The notes under the pieces: generated by a model
Database searches by the model: none
Told to the model about the DNA's origin: nothing
The model's input: only the letters and a program-made list of their open reading frames with translations
Shown: positions 1-9,001 of the stretch, in pieces
How the letters are laid out: every line of letters starts with the position of its first letter
Numbering within the stretch: the stretch's first letter is position 1
NCBI RefSeq assembly: GCF_900169365.1
Contig: NZ_FXZH01000008.1
Span: forward strand, 1 to 64,000
Direction: 5' to 3'
Source of the DNA: Brevibacterium sp. 239c
GTDB taxonomy: Bacteria > Actinomycetota > Actinomycetes > Actinomycetales > Brevibacteriaceae
DNA length: 64,000 nt
Translations under genes and position numbers: made by a program

Positions 1-335
1 CCGTGTCTCAGTCCCAGTGTGGCCGGTCGCCCTCTCAGGCCGGCTACCCGTCGTCGTCTTGGTGAGCCATTACCTCACCAACAAACTGATAGGCCGCGAG
101 CCCATCCCCAACCGAAAAAACTTTCCAGCATCCCTCATGCGAGGAATGCTCATATCCGGTATTAGACCCAGTTTCCCGGGCTTATCCCGAAGTCGGGGGC
201 AGGTTACTCACGTGTTACTCACCCGTTCGCCACTCATCCACCCAGTGCAAGCACCAGGCTTCAGCGTTCGACTTGCATGTGTTAAGCACGCAGCCAGCGT
301 TCGTCCTGAGCCAGGATCAAACTCTCCATAAAAAA
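1..335 (-). rRNA. rrs: 16S ribosomal RNA, 5' portion (partial)
   Basis: The reverse complement near 300-327 reads the universal 16S start AGAGTTTGATCCTGGCTCAG followed by GACGAACGCTGGC. The far end, near position 1, matches the conserved region around E. coli position 310-340 (CACTGGGACTGAGACACGG). About 335 nt of the 5' domain are present; the rest of the gene lies left of the window. The mature 5' end is set by analogy about 10 nt before AGAGTTTG and could be off by several bases. Confidence 0.97.
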
Positions 336-517
336 CTTTATGTTACGAATGAATCCCAGCAAGACAGCCAACCAACGATCACGGGGTGATCGCAGCTGAC
401 CAAAAAATCATGTCCACACACGCTGGCATGCTCCTCCGGCGAGGGAGGAAACATCAGTGCGTGAACATGTGATTGTCTTACCAGAAAACTAATATTTCTG
501 GCATCACTATTTGTTCA

Positions 518-545
518 AACAAACACGCTATTGGATTCTCAAACC
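518..545 (-). promoter_or_regulatory. rRNA leader antitermination/processing box
   Basis: On the minus strand, about 180 nt upstream of 16S, the leader contains TTTGAGAATCCAATAGCGTG followed by TTTGTT. This resembles the conserved actinobacterial rRNA leader box of the TTTGAGAACTCAACAGCGTG type, thought to act in antitermination and precursor processing. The match is by eye, with a few substitutions from the remembered pattern. Confidence 0.5.
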
Positions 546-721
546 ACAAACACTCACCCGTCACCACAACCCCCAAAAAGGGCGTGTACACCAGGGGTGT
601 CAGTTTCAATTGTCGTTGTCACCCATGTTCCGTGTGAACCACACCCAAACTGTGTTTGTGCTGGTCACACCGGTGAAAACCGTTCCAGAAGAACTCGTTT
701 TCTGCGGGGCAACGAGATACT

Positions 722-751
722 ACTCTAGTCCAGGCCTGGCTCGTCGTGCAA
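722..751 (-). promoter_or_regulatory. Candidate rRNA operon promoter
   Basis: Read on the minus strand there is TTGCAC (746-751), an 18-nt spacer and TAGAGT (722-727), a good housekeeping sigma-A type -35/-10 pair about 390 nt upstream of the 16S 5' end. TAGTAT, a few bases further on, could serve as the -10 instead. Additional rRNA promoters may lie between here and position 960; none stood out as clearly. Confidence 0.5.
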
Positions 752-967
752 CTCGAAACCGGAAAACTGACAGTGACGCCCACCACACGTCAGCAAGGGG
801 CTGGAGAAAACGCGGTGGGAGCCTGCTGTTGCCTTGAAATGTAGCGTTCGTCGGAAGACAGCGCGTAACGGGTTGCACTCGCACGTGAGGGAAACGGGTT
901 GCGCGCGCGTACGGGCATAGGGCGTCTGAGTTGCTGCAGTCGTGGAGTCAGCGCGTTCGACTCGGTG

Positions 968-1005
968 GAGCCTGACTGTGCTCTAGGAGTCTGACTGTGT
1001 TCTAC
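968..1005. repeat. Tandem repeat, 19-bp unit x2
   Basis: GAGCCTGACTGTGCTCTAG is followed directly by GAGTCTGACTGTGTTCTAC, 16 of 19 identical. Confidence 0.8.
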
Positions 1006-1055
1006 CGCCAGGATGCAGCACGGACCGTTGGGAGACCTTTTACGCGGACCGTTCG

Positions 1056-1106
1056 AAGGCCCTATATAAAACGATTGTTTAAAGGCCCTATATAAAACGA
1101 TTGTTT
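1056..1106. repeat. Tandem repeat, 26-bp period x2
   Basis: A 25-bp AT-rich sequence starting AAGGCCCTATATAAAACG occurs perfectly at 1056-1080 and 1082-1106, separated by one A. Only two copies, no spacer of array type, so not CRISPR. It is the most AT-rich spot in this part of the window and could be a promoter-proximal protein site. Confidence 0.9.
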
Positions 1107-1197
1107 ATAGGAAGACTTTGTAGAGGCGGTGTACCCGCAGCCTTCAAACCCCCACGTCCTCTCTCGTGCTGGGTCCGTAGACACAGCCCCAGCGCGG

Positions 1198-1237
1198 TCT
1201 GGGTATACGAAGTTCAGCCTGGGTATAGGCGGTTCAG
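1198..1237. repeat. Tandem repeat, 20-bp unit x2
   Basis: TCTGGGTATACGAAGTTCAG is followed by CCTGGGTATAGGCGGTTCAG, 16 of 20 identical, ending about 30 nt before the recQ start. Confidence 0.75.
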
Positions 1238-1269
1238 CCGAGTCAGGCCCGTCCACTAGGCTTGATTAC

Positions 1270-3105
1270 ATGACCTCGGCACCCACAACCTCCCCGCTCG
1301 ACGTCCTCCACGATGTCTTCGGTTATGACGAGTTTCGAGGACAGCAGCAGGCCGTTGTTGATCAGATCGTGAGCGGTGGCGATGCCGTCGTCCTCATGCC
1401 CACCGGCGGCGGAAAGTCCCTGTGCTATCAGATCCCGAGCCTTGTCAGGCCCGGCACCGGCGTGGTGATCTCCCCACTGATCGCGCTCATGGCAGATCAG
1501 GTCGCTGCTCTGGAGAACCTCGGCGTGCGAGCGGCGTACCTCAACTCGACTCTTGACTTCGAGGAAGCCCAGAACGTCGAGCGAGCGCTCCTGGCCGGTG
1601 AGCTCGATCTGCTCTACTTAGCGCCTGAACGCCTAGTCCTGCCGCGCACGATGGCTTTGCTCGAGCGTGCTCAGGTCGCCTTGTTCGCCATTGACGAAGC
1701 CCACTGCGTATCGCAGTGGGGCCATGACTTCCGCAGCGACTACTTGGGCCTGGGAGTGTTGGCCGAACGATTCCTCGATGTTCCGCGAATCGCATTGACC
1801 GCCACGGCCACACCCGCCACGCATGCGGAACTCACCGAGCGTCTTCACCTCGGCGATGCCCAGCATTTCGTCGCCAGCTTCGACCGCCCGAACATCACCT
1901 ATCGCATCGAGCCGAAGCAGTCCGGCCGCTCGCAGCTCATCAACTTCATCACCACCGAACATTCTGGTGATTCTGGCATCGTCTACTGCCTATCCCGCCG
2001 TGGGGTCGAACAGCTCACTGAGGCACTCGTGGCCCGAGGAATCAAAGCCCTGCCCTATCACGCTGGGCTGCCTTCCGAGGTCCGTGCCGACCATCAGGCT
2101 CGATTCCTCCGCGAGGACGGGCTCGTCATGGTCGCGACGATCGCCTTCGGCATGGGCATCGACAAACCCGATGTCCGCTTCGTCGCTCACCTCGACCTGC
2201 CCCGCAGCGTCGAAGGCTACTACCAGGAGACTGGTCGTGCCGGACGCGACGGATTGCCGGCCGATGCGTGGATGGTCTACGGCCTCGGCGATGTCGTCTC
2301 CCAGCGTCGCCTCATCGAATCTGGCGACGGCGATCGGACCTATCAACGACGCGCGATGTCGCACCTCGACTCCATGCTTGCTCTGTGCGAAACCGTTGAT
2401 TGCCGGCGCGTGCAGCTTCTGCGCTACTTCGACGAGGAATCCGAACCGTGCGGCAACTGCGACACCTGCATCACACCCCCAGTGACCTGGGACGCAACGG
2501 TCGCCGTGCAGAAACTGTTGTCGGCGGTCATTCGCCTCGACCGGGAACGTGGCCAGAAGTTCGGTTCAGGACAGGTCATCGACGTCTTGCGCGGCAATGA
2601 CAATGAACGCTCTCGCGCGGCCGATCACGAACGCCTCAGCGTCTGGGGAATCGGCGACGACCTCAGTGAGACACAGTGGAAGACCGTGGTCAGGCAGGTC
2701 CTCGCCCGCGGTCTCCTGGAATCCCATGGCGACTACGGCGTACTGGTCGTTGCCGAAGCCGCCGGCCCTGTCCTGCGCAGCGAAGTGGAAGTATCCCTGC
2801 GAGTGGACCCTGTGAAGAAGTCGGGATCCAAAAAGTCCGGAGCAAAGCGCCGAGGCGGCCCTGAGGTCGAACTCGGGACCGCAGACACAGCCCTGTTCGA
2901 AGCTCTGCGTACCTGGCGAGCCGATCAGGCCAAGGAACAGGGCGTCCCCGCCTACGTCGTATTCCCTGACGCCACCCTGTACGGAATCGTCGAAGCCAAA
3001 CCAAGCACTATCGGCGAACTGGGACAAGTCAGCGGGGTGGGTCTGAAGAAGCTCGAGCGCTACGGACCCGGCGTTCTCGAAGTTCTCGAGTCCAGCGCGG
3101 GGTGA
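1270..3105 (+). CDS. recQ: ATP-dependent DNA helicase RecQ
   Basis: A 3'-5' superfamily 2 DNA helicase for recombination and replication-fork repair. From the ATG at 1270 the protein has 611 residues, close to the usual RecQ length of about 600. Visible features are Walker A MPTGGGKS (about residues 43-50), the DEAH box IDEAHCVSQWGHDFRSDY (about 140-157), the conserved GRAGRDG helicase motif, the zinc-binding cysteines of the RecQ-C region (CRRVQLLRYF...CGNCDTC, about 378-400) and a C-terminal HRDC-like segment after a basic Lys-rich linker (about 515-530). The frame is open further upstream to a GTG at 1129, but the extension has no helicase character. No strong ribosome binding site precedes 1270, so the start is chosen by homology. 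Confidence 0.95.
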   Translation: MTSAPTTSPLDVLHDVFGYDEFRGQQQAVVDQIVSGGDAVVLMPTGGGKSLCYQIPSLVRPGTGVVISPLIALMADQVAALENLGVRAAYLNSTLDFEEAQNVERALLAGELDLLYLAPERLVLPRTMALLERAQVALFAIDEAHCVSQWGHDFRSDYLGLGVLAERFLDVPRIALTATATPATHAELTERLHLGDAQHFVASFDRPNITYRIEPKQSGRSQLINFITTEHSGDSGIVYCLSRRGVEQLTEALVARGIKALPYHAGLPSEVRADHQARFLREDGLVMVATIAFGMGIDKPDVRFVAHLDLPRSVEGYYQETGRAGRDGLPADAWMVYGLGDVVSQRRLIESGDGDRTYQRRAMSHLDSMLALCETVDCRRVQLLRYFDEESEPCGNCDTCITPPVTWDATVAVQKLLSAVIRLDRERGQKFGSGQVIDVLRGNDNERSRAADHERLSVWGIGDDLSETQWKTVVRQVLARGLLESHGDYGVLVVAEAAGPVLRSEVEVSLRVDPVKKSGSKKSGAKRRGGPEVELGTADTALFEALRTWRADQAKEQGVPAYVVFPDATLYGIVEAKPSTIGELGQVSGVGLKKLERYGPGVLEVLESSAG

Positions 3106-3145
3106 CCGCAGGCCAACTGTCGGCAGGACTGCCGGCTCGCGATCG

Positions 3146-3715
3146 TCAGTTCGTCTTATTCAGCGTGACATCGATGGGTGTCTGGTTGGTGAAGATGTCG
3201 AAGACAGGGCAGTGGGCGTCCACCGTCGTCTGCAGCTCCTGGTAGGCCTCGTCGCTGTCCGGGCCCGTGATGTCGACGTTGACACGGACTGCTGAGAGTC
3301 CGGGCCGCACCGTGTCATCGGCGCCGAAGAGGCCTTGTACGTCAATGTCGCCCTCTGCGCTGACCTCGAGGTTCTCGATTGTCAGCCCCAGGTTGTGCGC
3401 GTACAGCCGGTAGACGACGATCTGGCATGAGATGAGGGCACCGAGGGCGTATTCCACGGGGTTCGGTGCCGCGTCATCACCGCCCAGCGGTGCCGGCTCG
3501 TCGACGGTGAAGGTGTGCTTTCCTGCTGTGATGACCGAGGACACGGAGCCTTGGGCGCATCCCTTGGCCGAAAACACCAGCTGAGCGTTCTTCGTCGAGC
3601 TTGCAATCCGCTCGTTCCAGGCCTGATCTGCCGAGGTCAGTCGTGCGGCGCGATCTTCAGCGCTGATGGCAACGGTTTCGCCTGTGTTGGTGGTGGTTTC
3701 TGCTGTGGCGGTCAT
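3146..3715 (-). CDS. OsmC family protein (peroxide/redox stress)
   Basis: A 189-residue OsmC/Ohr-fold protein. The family reduces organic hydroperoxides with two cysteines. Here Cys53 (SAKGCAQGSVSSV) and Cys97 (NPVEYALGALISCQIVVYRL) are visible; the second sits in the family signature. The C-terminal HCPVFDIFTNQ is also typical. The N-terminal 40 residues are polar and variable. AAGGAG lies 9 nt before the ATG. It converges on recQ with a 40-nt gap. The exact substrate is unknown; it belongs to the YhfA-like branch rather than classical Ohr. Confidence 0.85.
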   Translation of the reverse strand: MTATAETTTNTGETVAISAEDRAARLTSADQAWNERIASSTKNAQLVFSAKGCAQGSVSSVITAGKHTFTVDEPAPLGGDDAAPNPVEYALGALISCQIVVYRLYAHNLGLTIENLEVSAEGDIDVQGLFGADDTVRPGLSAVRVNVDITGPDSDEAYQELQTTVDAHCPVFDIFTNQTPIDVTLNKTN

Positions 3716-3909
3716 GTGTACGTCTCCTTGGAGTGGGTGATCATCGTTTGCGTGATCACCACACTAGAAACACAAACTTCCCCGGCGATGGCCGCTCGTC
3801 AGATTTCGACGCAGTCCGTCATAGGCACGAAATGAGAGGACGCATTTCGACACGAATCTCATACTTCTGGATGACAACATCGCTGATCAGCGACTTATAG
3901 GGCCGAGAC

Positions 3910-4613
3910 ATGAGCGAATCCCCACTGCGAAGTCGACTCTCGAAGAGGACCCTCCTCATCTCGGCAGGCGCCGTCCTTGGCATCGCTGCTCTCATCTTCG
4001 GGACTGCCGTCGCCGTCGGGCTCACCGTTCCAGGAGTCCGAGCACATTTCGAAAGCCTGATTATCGCTGTGCTGCTCGTCCCGAGCACCGGGACGCTGAT
4101 TGCGTTGGCGTTCACTCTGCGTCGCCGCGGTCACCGCTTATCAGCCATCGGCTTCCCCCGTCCCACCGCGCGACTCTTCCATCTGCTGTGGCAGGCCCCC
4201 GCCTCTGTGATCGTTGTGCTCGGGGCACAGCTCCTTGTTTTCGCTGTCACAGGCTCGGAGCCCGTCAGTGACTCATCGACCGACTCGATTGCAGGGAGTG
4301 TCGGCCCCATCGCTGCGATCTCGATGTTCGCCGCCGTCGGGATCATCACCCCACTCTAGGAGGAGCTGTTCTTTCGCGGCGTAATCTATGGCTTCGTCCG
4401 TGACCACCTCGGGCTGAAGGGGGCAGTTCCGATCAGCACAGTCGTCTTCGCGCTGTGCCACGGTGTGCCGATCCTTCTGCCCTACATGCTTGCGCTGGGT
4501 CTTTGCCTCGCGCTGCTGCGGACATTCCACCGCAATCTGTGGGGACCGCTGGGTCTGCACCAGGAATCAACTCGATGGCGTCGGTGGTCCTTCTGCAGGT
4601 CGCCTTCAACTGA
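3910..4613 (+). pseudogene. CPBP family intramembrane metalloprotease, broken
   Basis: The reading frame from ATG 3910 encodes several membrane segments and then meets an in-frame TAG at 4357-4359. Directly after it the same frame continues with EELFFRGVIYGF, the catalytic EExxxR motif of CPBP (Abi/Rce1-type) proteases, and further helices up to WGPLGLH. Near 4560 one base appears deleted: shifting the frame restores GINSMASVVLLQVAFN and a stop at 4611-4613, the usual family ending. So there are two separate lesions, a nonsense codon immediately before the active site and a frameshift near the C-terminus. Intact relatives process or bind membrane substrates and often serve in immunity or export. 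Sequencing error at both places is less likely but cannot be excluded. Confidence 0.75.
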
Positions 4614-4638
4614 CGTGCATCCTGTCGGACCTCATATC

Positions 4639-5124
4639 TCAGGGGCGGTGGTGGCCGAACACGAGGCTGGTCTGGGTATGAGCGATCGCGGGGTCCGAGA
4701 GATGCTCATTTATAAATGCATTCAGCCCGGCCGGATGGGCCGTGGCGATGTGCACAAGCAGATCTCGCTCCCCCGAAACCTGGAAGACTTCGAGAGTTTC
4801 TGGAGCCTGGAGCAGTCCGGCGATGACGGCGTTCATCTTCGACCGCCCGACCGGTGACATCCGCACCGAGATCATGCCGAACACGTGCAGACCCAGCGCT
4901 TCGAAGTCGATGTCGGCGTGAAATCCTTTGATGATTCCGCGCGACCGCAGGGCGCTGACTCGCCCGGAGCAGGTGGACGGGGCCAGCCCCACTCGGCCGG
5001 CAAGATCCTTGTTGGAGATCCGGGCATCGGAACTGAGCTCACGCAGGATCGCCATGTCCACCTCGGCGAGGTGGGAATCCTTCGATTCAGAACGATGGTC
5101 GATGATCAATTCCGAATTCACCAC
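4639..5124 (-). CDS. Lrp/AsnC family transcriptional regulator (KynR-like)
   Basis: A 161-residue regulator with an N-terminal winged helix-turn-helix (about residues 22-75, including ISNKDLAGRVGLAPSTCSGRV) and a C-terminal RAM/AsnC ligand-binding domain. The family binds amino acids and forms octamers. It is transcribed divergently from the kynureninase gene with 128 nt between the starts. This arrangement matches KynR-type regulators, which sense kynurenine and activate kyn genes; that role is inferred from position. The start is a GTG; an ATG at residue 24 is an alternative. Confidence 0.85.
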   Translation of the reverse strand: MVNSELIIDHRSESKDSHLAEVDMAILRELSSDARISNKDLAGRVGLAPSTCSGRVSALRSRGIIKGFHADIDFEALGLHVFGMISVRMSPVGRSKMNAVIAGLLQAPETLEVFQVSGERDLLVHIATAHPAGLNAFINEHLSDPAIAHTQTSLVFGHHRP

Positions 5125-5252
5125 AAGAATCCTCTACCTTTGTCGTCATCTATTCGGTTCCATTCGATGGTATCCGTGATCTGGGTAGTCTATGAGGAGA
5201 CCCGCCGCCACCGGCGATACCGGCTTCGTGCCCGACCAGATGAAGGTGACCC

Positions 5253-6536
5253 ATGACGACTTCAGCACACACCGCCCCGCGCGATCGCGCGGCCTGCGAG
5301 CACCTCGATGCCGCGGATCCGCTGCGCGGCTTCAAGGACGAGTTCATCCTCCCTTCCGACACGATCTATCTCGACGGGAACTCGCTCGGCGCCCGGACGA
5401 AGGGGGCGGCCGAACGTGCTCAGACGGTCATCGCCGACGAGTGGGGGACCGGGCTCATCCGGTCCTGGAACACCGCCGGATGGTTCGACCTGCCAGCGAA
5501 GCTGGGCGAGAAAGTTGCCGGCATCGTCGGTGGTGGGACCGGCAGCACCGTCGTCACGGACACCACCTCGATCAACCTGTTCAAAGCCGCGTCGGCCGCG
5601 CTGAAGATGCAGTCCGCAGATGCGCCCGATCGTCGTGTCATCCTCACTCAGCGGGAGAACTTCCCCTCCGATATCTACATGCTTCAGGGCTTGGCGGAGC
5701 AGCTTGATGCCGGCTACGAGGTCCGCCTGGTCGATGACGCCGAGGTGAGCGCAGGGTTCCCGAACACAATGACCGACGAGGTGGCTCTCGTGGTTCTCAC
5801 CCACGTGAACTACCGCACGGGTCGGCTCTTCGACATGACCACGACCACCTCGGAGATCCATGACGGTGGTGCCTTGGTGATCTGGGACCTGTGCCATTCG
5901 GCGGGTGCGCTGGAGATCGACTTGGCCGGGTCGGGTGCGGACATGGCGATCGGCTGCACATACAAGTTCCTCAACGGCGGCCCAGGCTCACCCGCTTTCA
6001 TCTGGGTCTCCGAGGCATTGCAGAATCGTTTCACCCAGCCGCTCTCGGGCTGGTGGGGGCATGCGAAGCCCTTCGAGATGTCACCGGACTATGCTCCGGC
6101 CGACGGTATTCGCCGGTACCTGACCGGCACGCAGGGCATCATCTCGATGTCTATGGCCGAGCTGGGACTCGACATCGCCAACCGGGTCGATATGGCCGCT
6201 GTGCGAGAGAAGTCCCTGCAGCTGTCTGACCTGTTCATCGAGCTCGTCGACTCTCGATTGGCCGATCATCCCGTCGAGATCGTCACTCCACGCGAGCACG
6301 CCCATCGCGGCTCACAGGTCTCGATCACCCACCCCGAGGGCTTTGCCATCATGAGCGCTCTCATCGAACGTGGAATCATCGGCGACTATCGCGAGCCTGA
6401 AGTGCTGCGCTTCGGCCTGACTCCGCTCTACATCGGCTTCACCGATGTCTGGGACACCGTCGAGGCGCTGCGCGACATCCTCGACAACCGGATCTGGGAC
6501 GCCCCTGCGCACAAGGTCCGCGGCGCCGTCACGTGA
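5253..6536 (+). CDS. kynU: Kynureninase
   Basis: A PLP enzyme that hydrolyses L-kynurenine to anthranilate and alanine in tryptophan breakdown. Its 427 residues match the family's length. The PLP lysine is Lys238 in CTYKFLNGGPGSPAF, preceded by the cofactor-binding WDLCHSAGAL; YLDGNSLG near the N-terminus and GWWGHAKPFEMSPDY are further family signatures. It stands alone: no tryptophan dioxygenase or formamidase gene lies nearby, so it may salvage kynurenine supplied from elsewhere or act on imported kynurenine. Probable control comes from the divergent Lrp-type gene. Confidence 0.95.
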   Translation: MTTSAHTAPRDRAACEHLDAADPLRGFKDEFILPSDTIYLDGNSLGARTKGAAERAQTVIADEWGTGLIRSWNTAGWFDLPAKLGEKVAGIVGGGTGSTVVTDTTSINLFKAASAALKMQSADAPDRRVILTQRENFPSDIYMLQGLAEQLDAGYEVRLVDDAEVSAGFPNTMTDEVALVVLTHVNYRTGRLFDMTTTTSEIHDGGALVIWDLCHSAGALEIDLAGSGADMAIGCTYKFLNGGPGSPAFIWVSEALQNRFTQPLSGWWGHAKPFEMSPDYAPADGIRRYLTGTQGIISMSMAELGLDIANRVDMAAVREKSLQLSDLFIELVDSRLADHPVEIVTPREHAHRGSQVSITHPEGFAIMSALIERGIIGDYREPEVLRFGLTPLYIGFTDVWDTVEALRDILDNRIWDAPAHKVRGAVT

Positions 6537-6631
6537 TCGGTGTGGCTCAATAGCCTCTCGGCAGCCCTCCGGGCACTGAGCAACCTCGCTTTGGAGTGGT
6601 CCCCAAAAGTTGCTCAGCCCGATTCGTTCGC

Positions 6632-7906
6632 TTATCCGACGCTCCGCTCCCGTCCCGCCAACACGTACGCACCGATCCCGATCGCGCCGATGGCCAAGAC
6701 CGAGCCGCCGATCGTCACAGCCTGCGGGATCGTCGCGATCGTGCCGAGCACGCCGACGGTGACACCGGAGAACGTCTGCATTCCGGGCCCGAACATCGAA
6801 TAGGAGCCGATCACTCTGCCCCGAATCTCAGTCGGGGCCTCGAGCTGGATGATCGCCATCTCGGTCGACTCGGCGGTGATCTTGCAGACCCCAGCGAGGA
6901 CGAGGACCGTCAACGCCAGCCACAGGTGCGAGGTGAACGCGAAGACGATCGCACTCGCTCCCAACCCTGCCGCGGCGACCGCTGCTGCCGCGGGCGTTGG
7001 TCGCACCCAGCCTGTGGCCTCGAGGAAGAACCCGCCGAGCACACCTCCGGCACCAAGAGCGAAAAGCAGCAGACCGTAGGTGAAGTCACTGTCTCCGCCG
7101 GGGCCGGTGAAGATATCGCCGAAGACCGGCATCGCCGTCTGCAACACGGCCCCGATCGTGATCGAGGCGAGCGCAGCCAGCAAGAGCATGCTGATGATCG
7201 CCCGGTTGTGGCGGACGTCGACGAGCACCCGCAGTGACTGGATCAGTGTGGTCCTCGCTGCCCGCAGACCACCGCTCCTGGTATGGCCGGTGAAGGGTGT
7301 GCGCATGAGGAAAATCGTCAGCGGCAGGTAAAAGACGATGTTGATGAAGATGCCCCACGTCGGCCCGAACGACAGCAGGAGCGCCGAGCCGACAACGGGT
7401 CCGAACAGGATGCCGAGGCTGCGGAAGGTCGCATTGATGCGCACGGCGCTGGGCAGCTCGCTGCGTCCGGCGAAGTCGTAGAGCATCATCTGTTCGGCCG
7501 GTCCCCACAGGCATCCGGCCAGGCCGTGGATGATCAGCAGCACGCAGGCCTGCCACAGTTGGAGCGAATCGGTGAGGAACAGGATGCCCCAGCACAGGGA
7601 CACGACCATGAACATGACCTGCCCGATCTGGATGAGTCGGCGGCAGTCGAAGCGTTCAGCCAACGATCCGGCATAAACGGACAGGAGTAGGAACGGCAGC
7701 CAGTGGCTGATGAGCTGGAATCCCACGAGGGCCGGGGACTCGAACTTCTGCCACAGCACCCAGTAGGTGATGACGTGCTCAATGTTGTCGCCCATCATCG
7801 CCATGCCGGATCCGACCAGATAGGGCGCGGTCTTCCAGCTCCGCAGCACCCCGAACCGGCGCGGATTCGGGGAGGTGTCGGAAGATTCGTCTCGGGTCTC
7901 GCTCAC
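6632..7906 (-). CDS. MFS transporter (EntS-like exporter family)
   Basis: A 424-residue polytopic membrane protein with about 11-12 hydrophobic segments. The segment VITYWVLWQKFESPALVGFQLISHW and the loop SLAERFDCRRLIQIGQ after TM2 fit the MFS_3 group, which contains exporters of siderophores and macrolides. It converges on kynU with a 95-nt gap, so it is not in the kynU operon. The substrate cannot be told from sequence. Confidence 0.85.
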   Translation of the reverse strand: MSETRDESSDTSPNPRRFGVLRSWKTAPYLVGSGMAMMGDNIEHVITYWVLWQKFESPALVGFQLISHWLPFLLLSVYAGSLAERFDCRRLIQIGQVMFMVVSLCWGILFLTDSLQLWQACVLLIIHGLAGCLWGPAEQMMLYDFAGRSELPSAVRINATFRSLGILFGPVVGSALLLSFGPTWGIFINIVFYLPLTIFLMRTPFTGHTRSGGLRAARTTLIQSLRVLVDVRHNRAIISMLLLAALASITIGAVLQTAMPVFGDIFTGPGGDSDFTYGLLLFALGAGGVLGGFFLEATGWVRPTPAAAAVAAAGLGASAIVFAFTSHLWLALTVLVLAGVCKITAESTEMAIIQLEAPTEIRGRVIGSYSMFGPGMQTFSGVTVGVLGTIATIPQAVTIGGSVLAIGAIGIGAYVLAGRERSVG

Positions 7907-8039
7907 CCGCCCATTCTGGCACCACCTGCGTGAAATCAGTGGGTGGTCCCGAACCGTGGAATCCTGACACCGCCGAGGCGGCCCTGGTTCTTTTATGGAC
8001 AGGGCCCTTGATCTGACCCCTGTATGGGGTCACCGTTGA

Positions 8040-8501
8040 CATGATCAAGGAAGATCAGATGTCAACGACACCGAAGTCATCTGGGTCAAACACACCTCTG
8101 GAGAACTGCCCACGGGTTCACCGCAGTGGCAGATCGTCGAGGCCCTCTCCCCTGCCGACGACGAAGCTATAGTGGAGAAGACGCACGGCAACACCTTCGA
8201 AAAAACGAACTTCGAGGATGTTCTGGCGTCTAAGAACGTCGAACACCTCATCGTCACCGGCGCCCAGTCCGATGCGTGCGCGAGGTCGACGATCCACGGC
8301 GGATTTGCCCGCGGCTGCGATGTCACGCTCGTCTCCGACGCCCACACCACCGAAGATCTCAGCGACTGGAGAGCTGCGCCTCCGGAGAAGGTGGTTGCCC
8401 ATACGAATCTCTGCTGGGGCTTCGAGTCAGGACCAGGCAGGACCGCTCGCGTCCAGGAAGCGGCTGGGGTCGACTTCACCGCACCGGGCACAGGCGAGTG
8501 A
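8040..8501 (+). pseudogene. Cysteine hydrolase (isochorismatase family), N-terminally truncated
   Basis: The frame from 8040 to the stop at 8501 encodes DTEVIWVKHTSGELP, EKTHGNTFEKTNFEDVL and LIVTGAQSDACARSTIHGGFARGCDVTLVSDAHTTED, a clear isochorismatase-fold cysteine hydrolase with the nucleophile cysteine in GAQSDACARST. The first about 40 residues, which hold the catalytic aspartate (ValIleAspValGln type), are missing: the frame is closed by TGA at 8037 and no proper start precedes the homology. A GTG at 8172 could start only a still shorter piece. Probably a relic. Confidence 0.65.
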
Positions 8502-8553
8502 GCCGGCGACTCGCGTCCAGACACCGCTCATCGTTTCCTGACATGATGAGTCC

Positions 8554-8976
8554 ATGAGTGATGACACGCGCAGCATCGAACTGACCCGCCTCGCCGAGAA
8601 CCACTACCGGGCCACGGCCCCAAGTGGTGCGAGCATCGAATTCGGTCGTGGTGAGGGCCTGATGACACCCGTTGAGCTGCTGCTCGCGGCCGTCGCAGGC
8701 TGTTCCTCGATCGACGTCGACACAGTGACCAGCAGACACACTGAGCCGACGCGTTTCGATGTCTCGGCCACGGCCGACAAGATCGATGAAGACGGTGCAT
8801 CTCGAGTCGACAACGTCCACCTCGACTTCGACCTCGCTTTCCCCGACGACGAGGATGGTCGCAAAGCCGATGCGCGCATCGAGAGGCTCGTCGGCCTGTC
8901 CCATGACAAGTACTGCACAGTCTCGCGCACCGTCGAGCACCCGACCAACGTGGATTTCAGCATCCGCCGCGGCTGA
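8554..8976 (+). CDS. OsmC family protein
   Basis: A 140-residue compact OsmC-fold protein, the second of three in the window. The peroxidatic-type cysteine lies in MTPVELLLAAVAGCSSIDVD (Cys50) and the resolving-type cysteine in SHDKYCTVSRTVEHP (about 121). ATG 8554 gives the normal family start. It ends 25 nt before the convergent PPK2 gene. It is closest in style to small uncharacterised OsmC proteins rather than to Ohr; the reducing partner is not encoded nearby. Confidence 0.85.
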   Translation: MSDDTRSIELTRLAENHYRATAPSGASIEFGRGEGLMTPVELLLAAVAGCSSIDVDTVTSRHTEPTRFDVSATADKIDEDGASRVDNVHLDFDLAFPDDEDGRKADARIERLVGLSHDKYCTVSRTVEHPTNVDFSIRRG

Positions 8977-9001
8977 ACTCCACCCTCGCCGCAACCGAGC
9001 C

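Larger units (their letters stand above)
752..1269. other. Intergenic region between rRNA promoter and recQ
   Basis: No convincing gene is seen here. A reading frame continuous with recQ extends upstream to a GTG at 1129, but its translation is rich in Ser, Pro and Arg without helicase features, so I treat it as non-coding. The stretch holds three short tandem duplications (968-1005, 1056-1106, 1198-1237), listed separately. A twice-used ACGGGTTGC occurs near 868 and 895. Confidence 0.6.

Noticed and set aside
17..331. Open frame of 104 codons at the left edge
   Set aside because: It lies wholly within the 16S rRNA gene on the other strand.
1056..1106. Possible CRISPR start
   Set aside because: Only two directly adjacent copies, no spacers and no cas genes.
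1129..1269. N-terminal extension of RecQ from a GTG
   Set aside because: No family similarity, and it includes the 20-bp tandem repeat; ATG 1270 gives the normal RecQ start.
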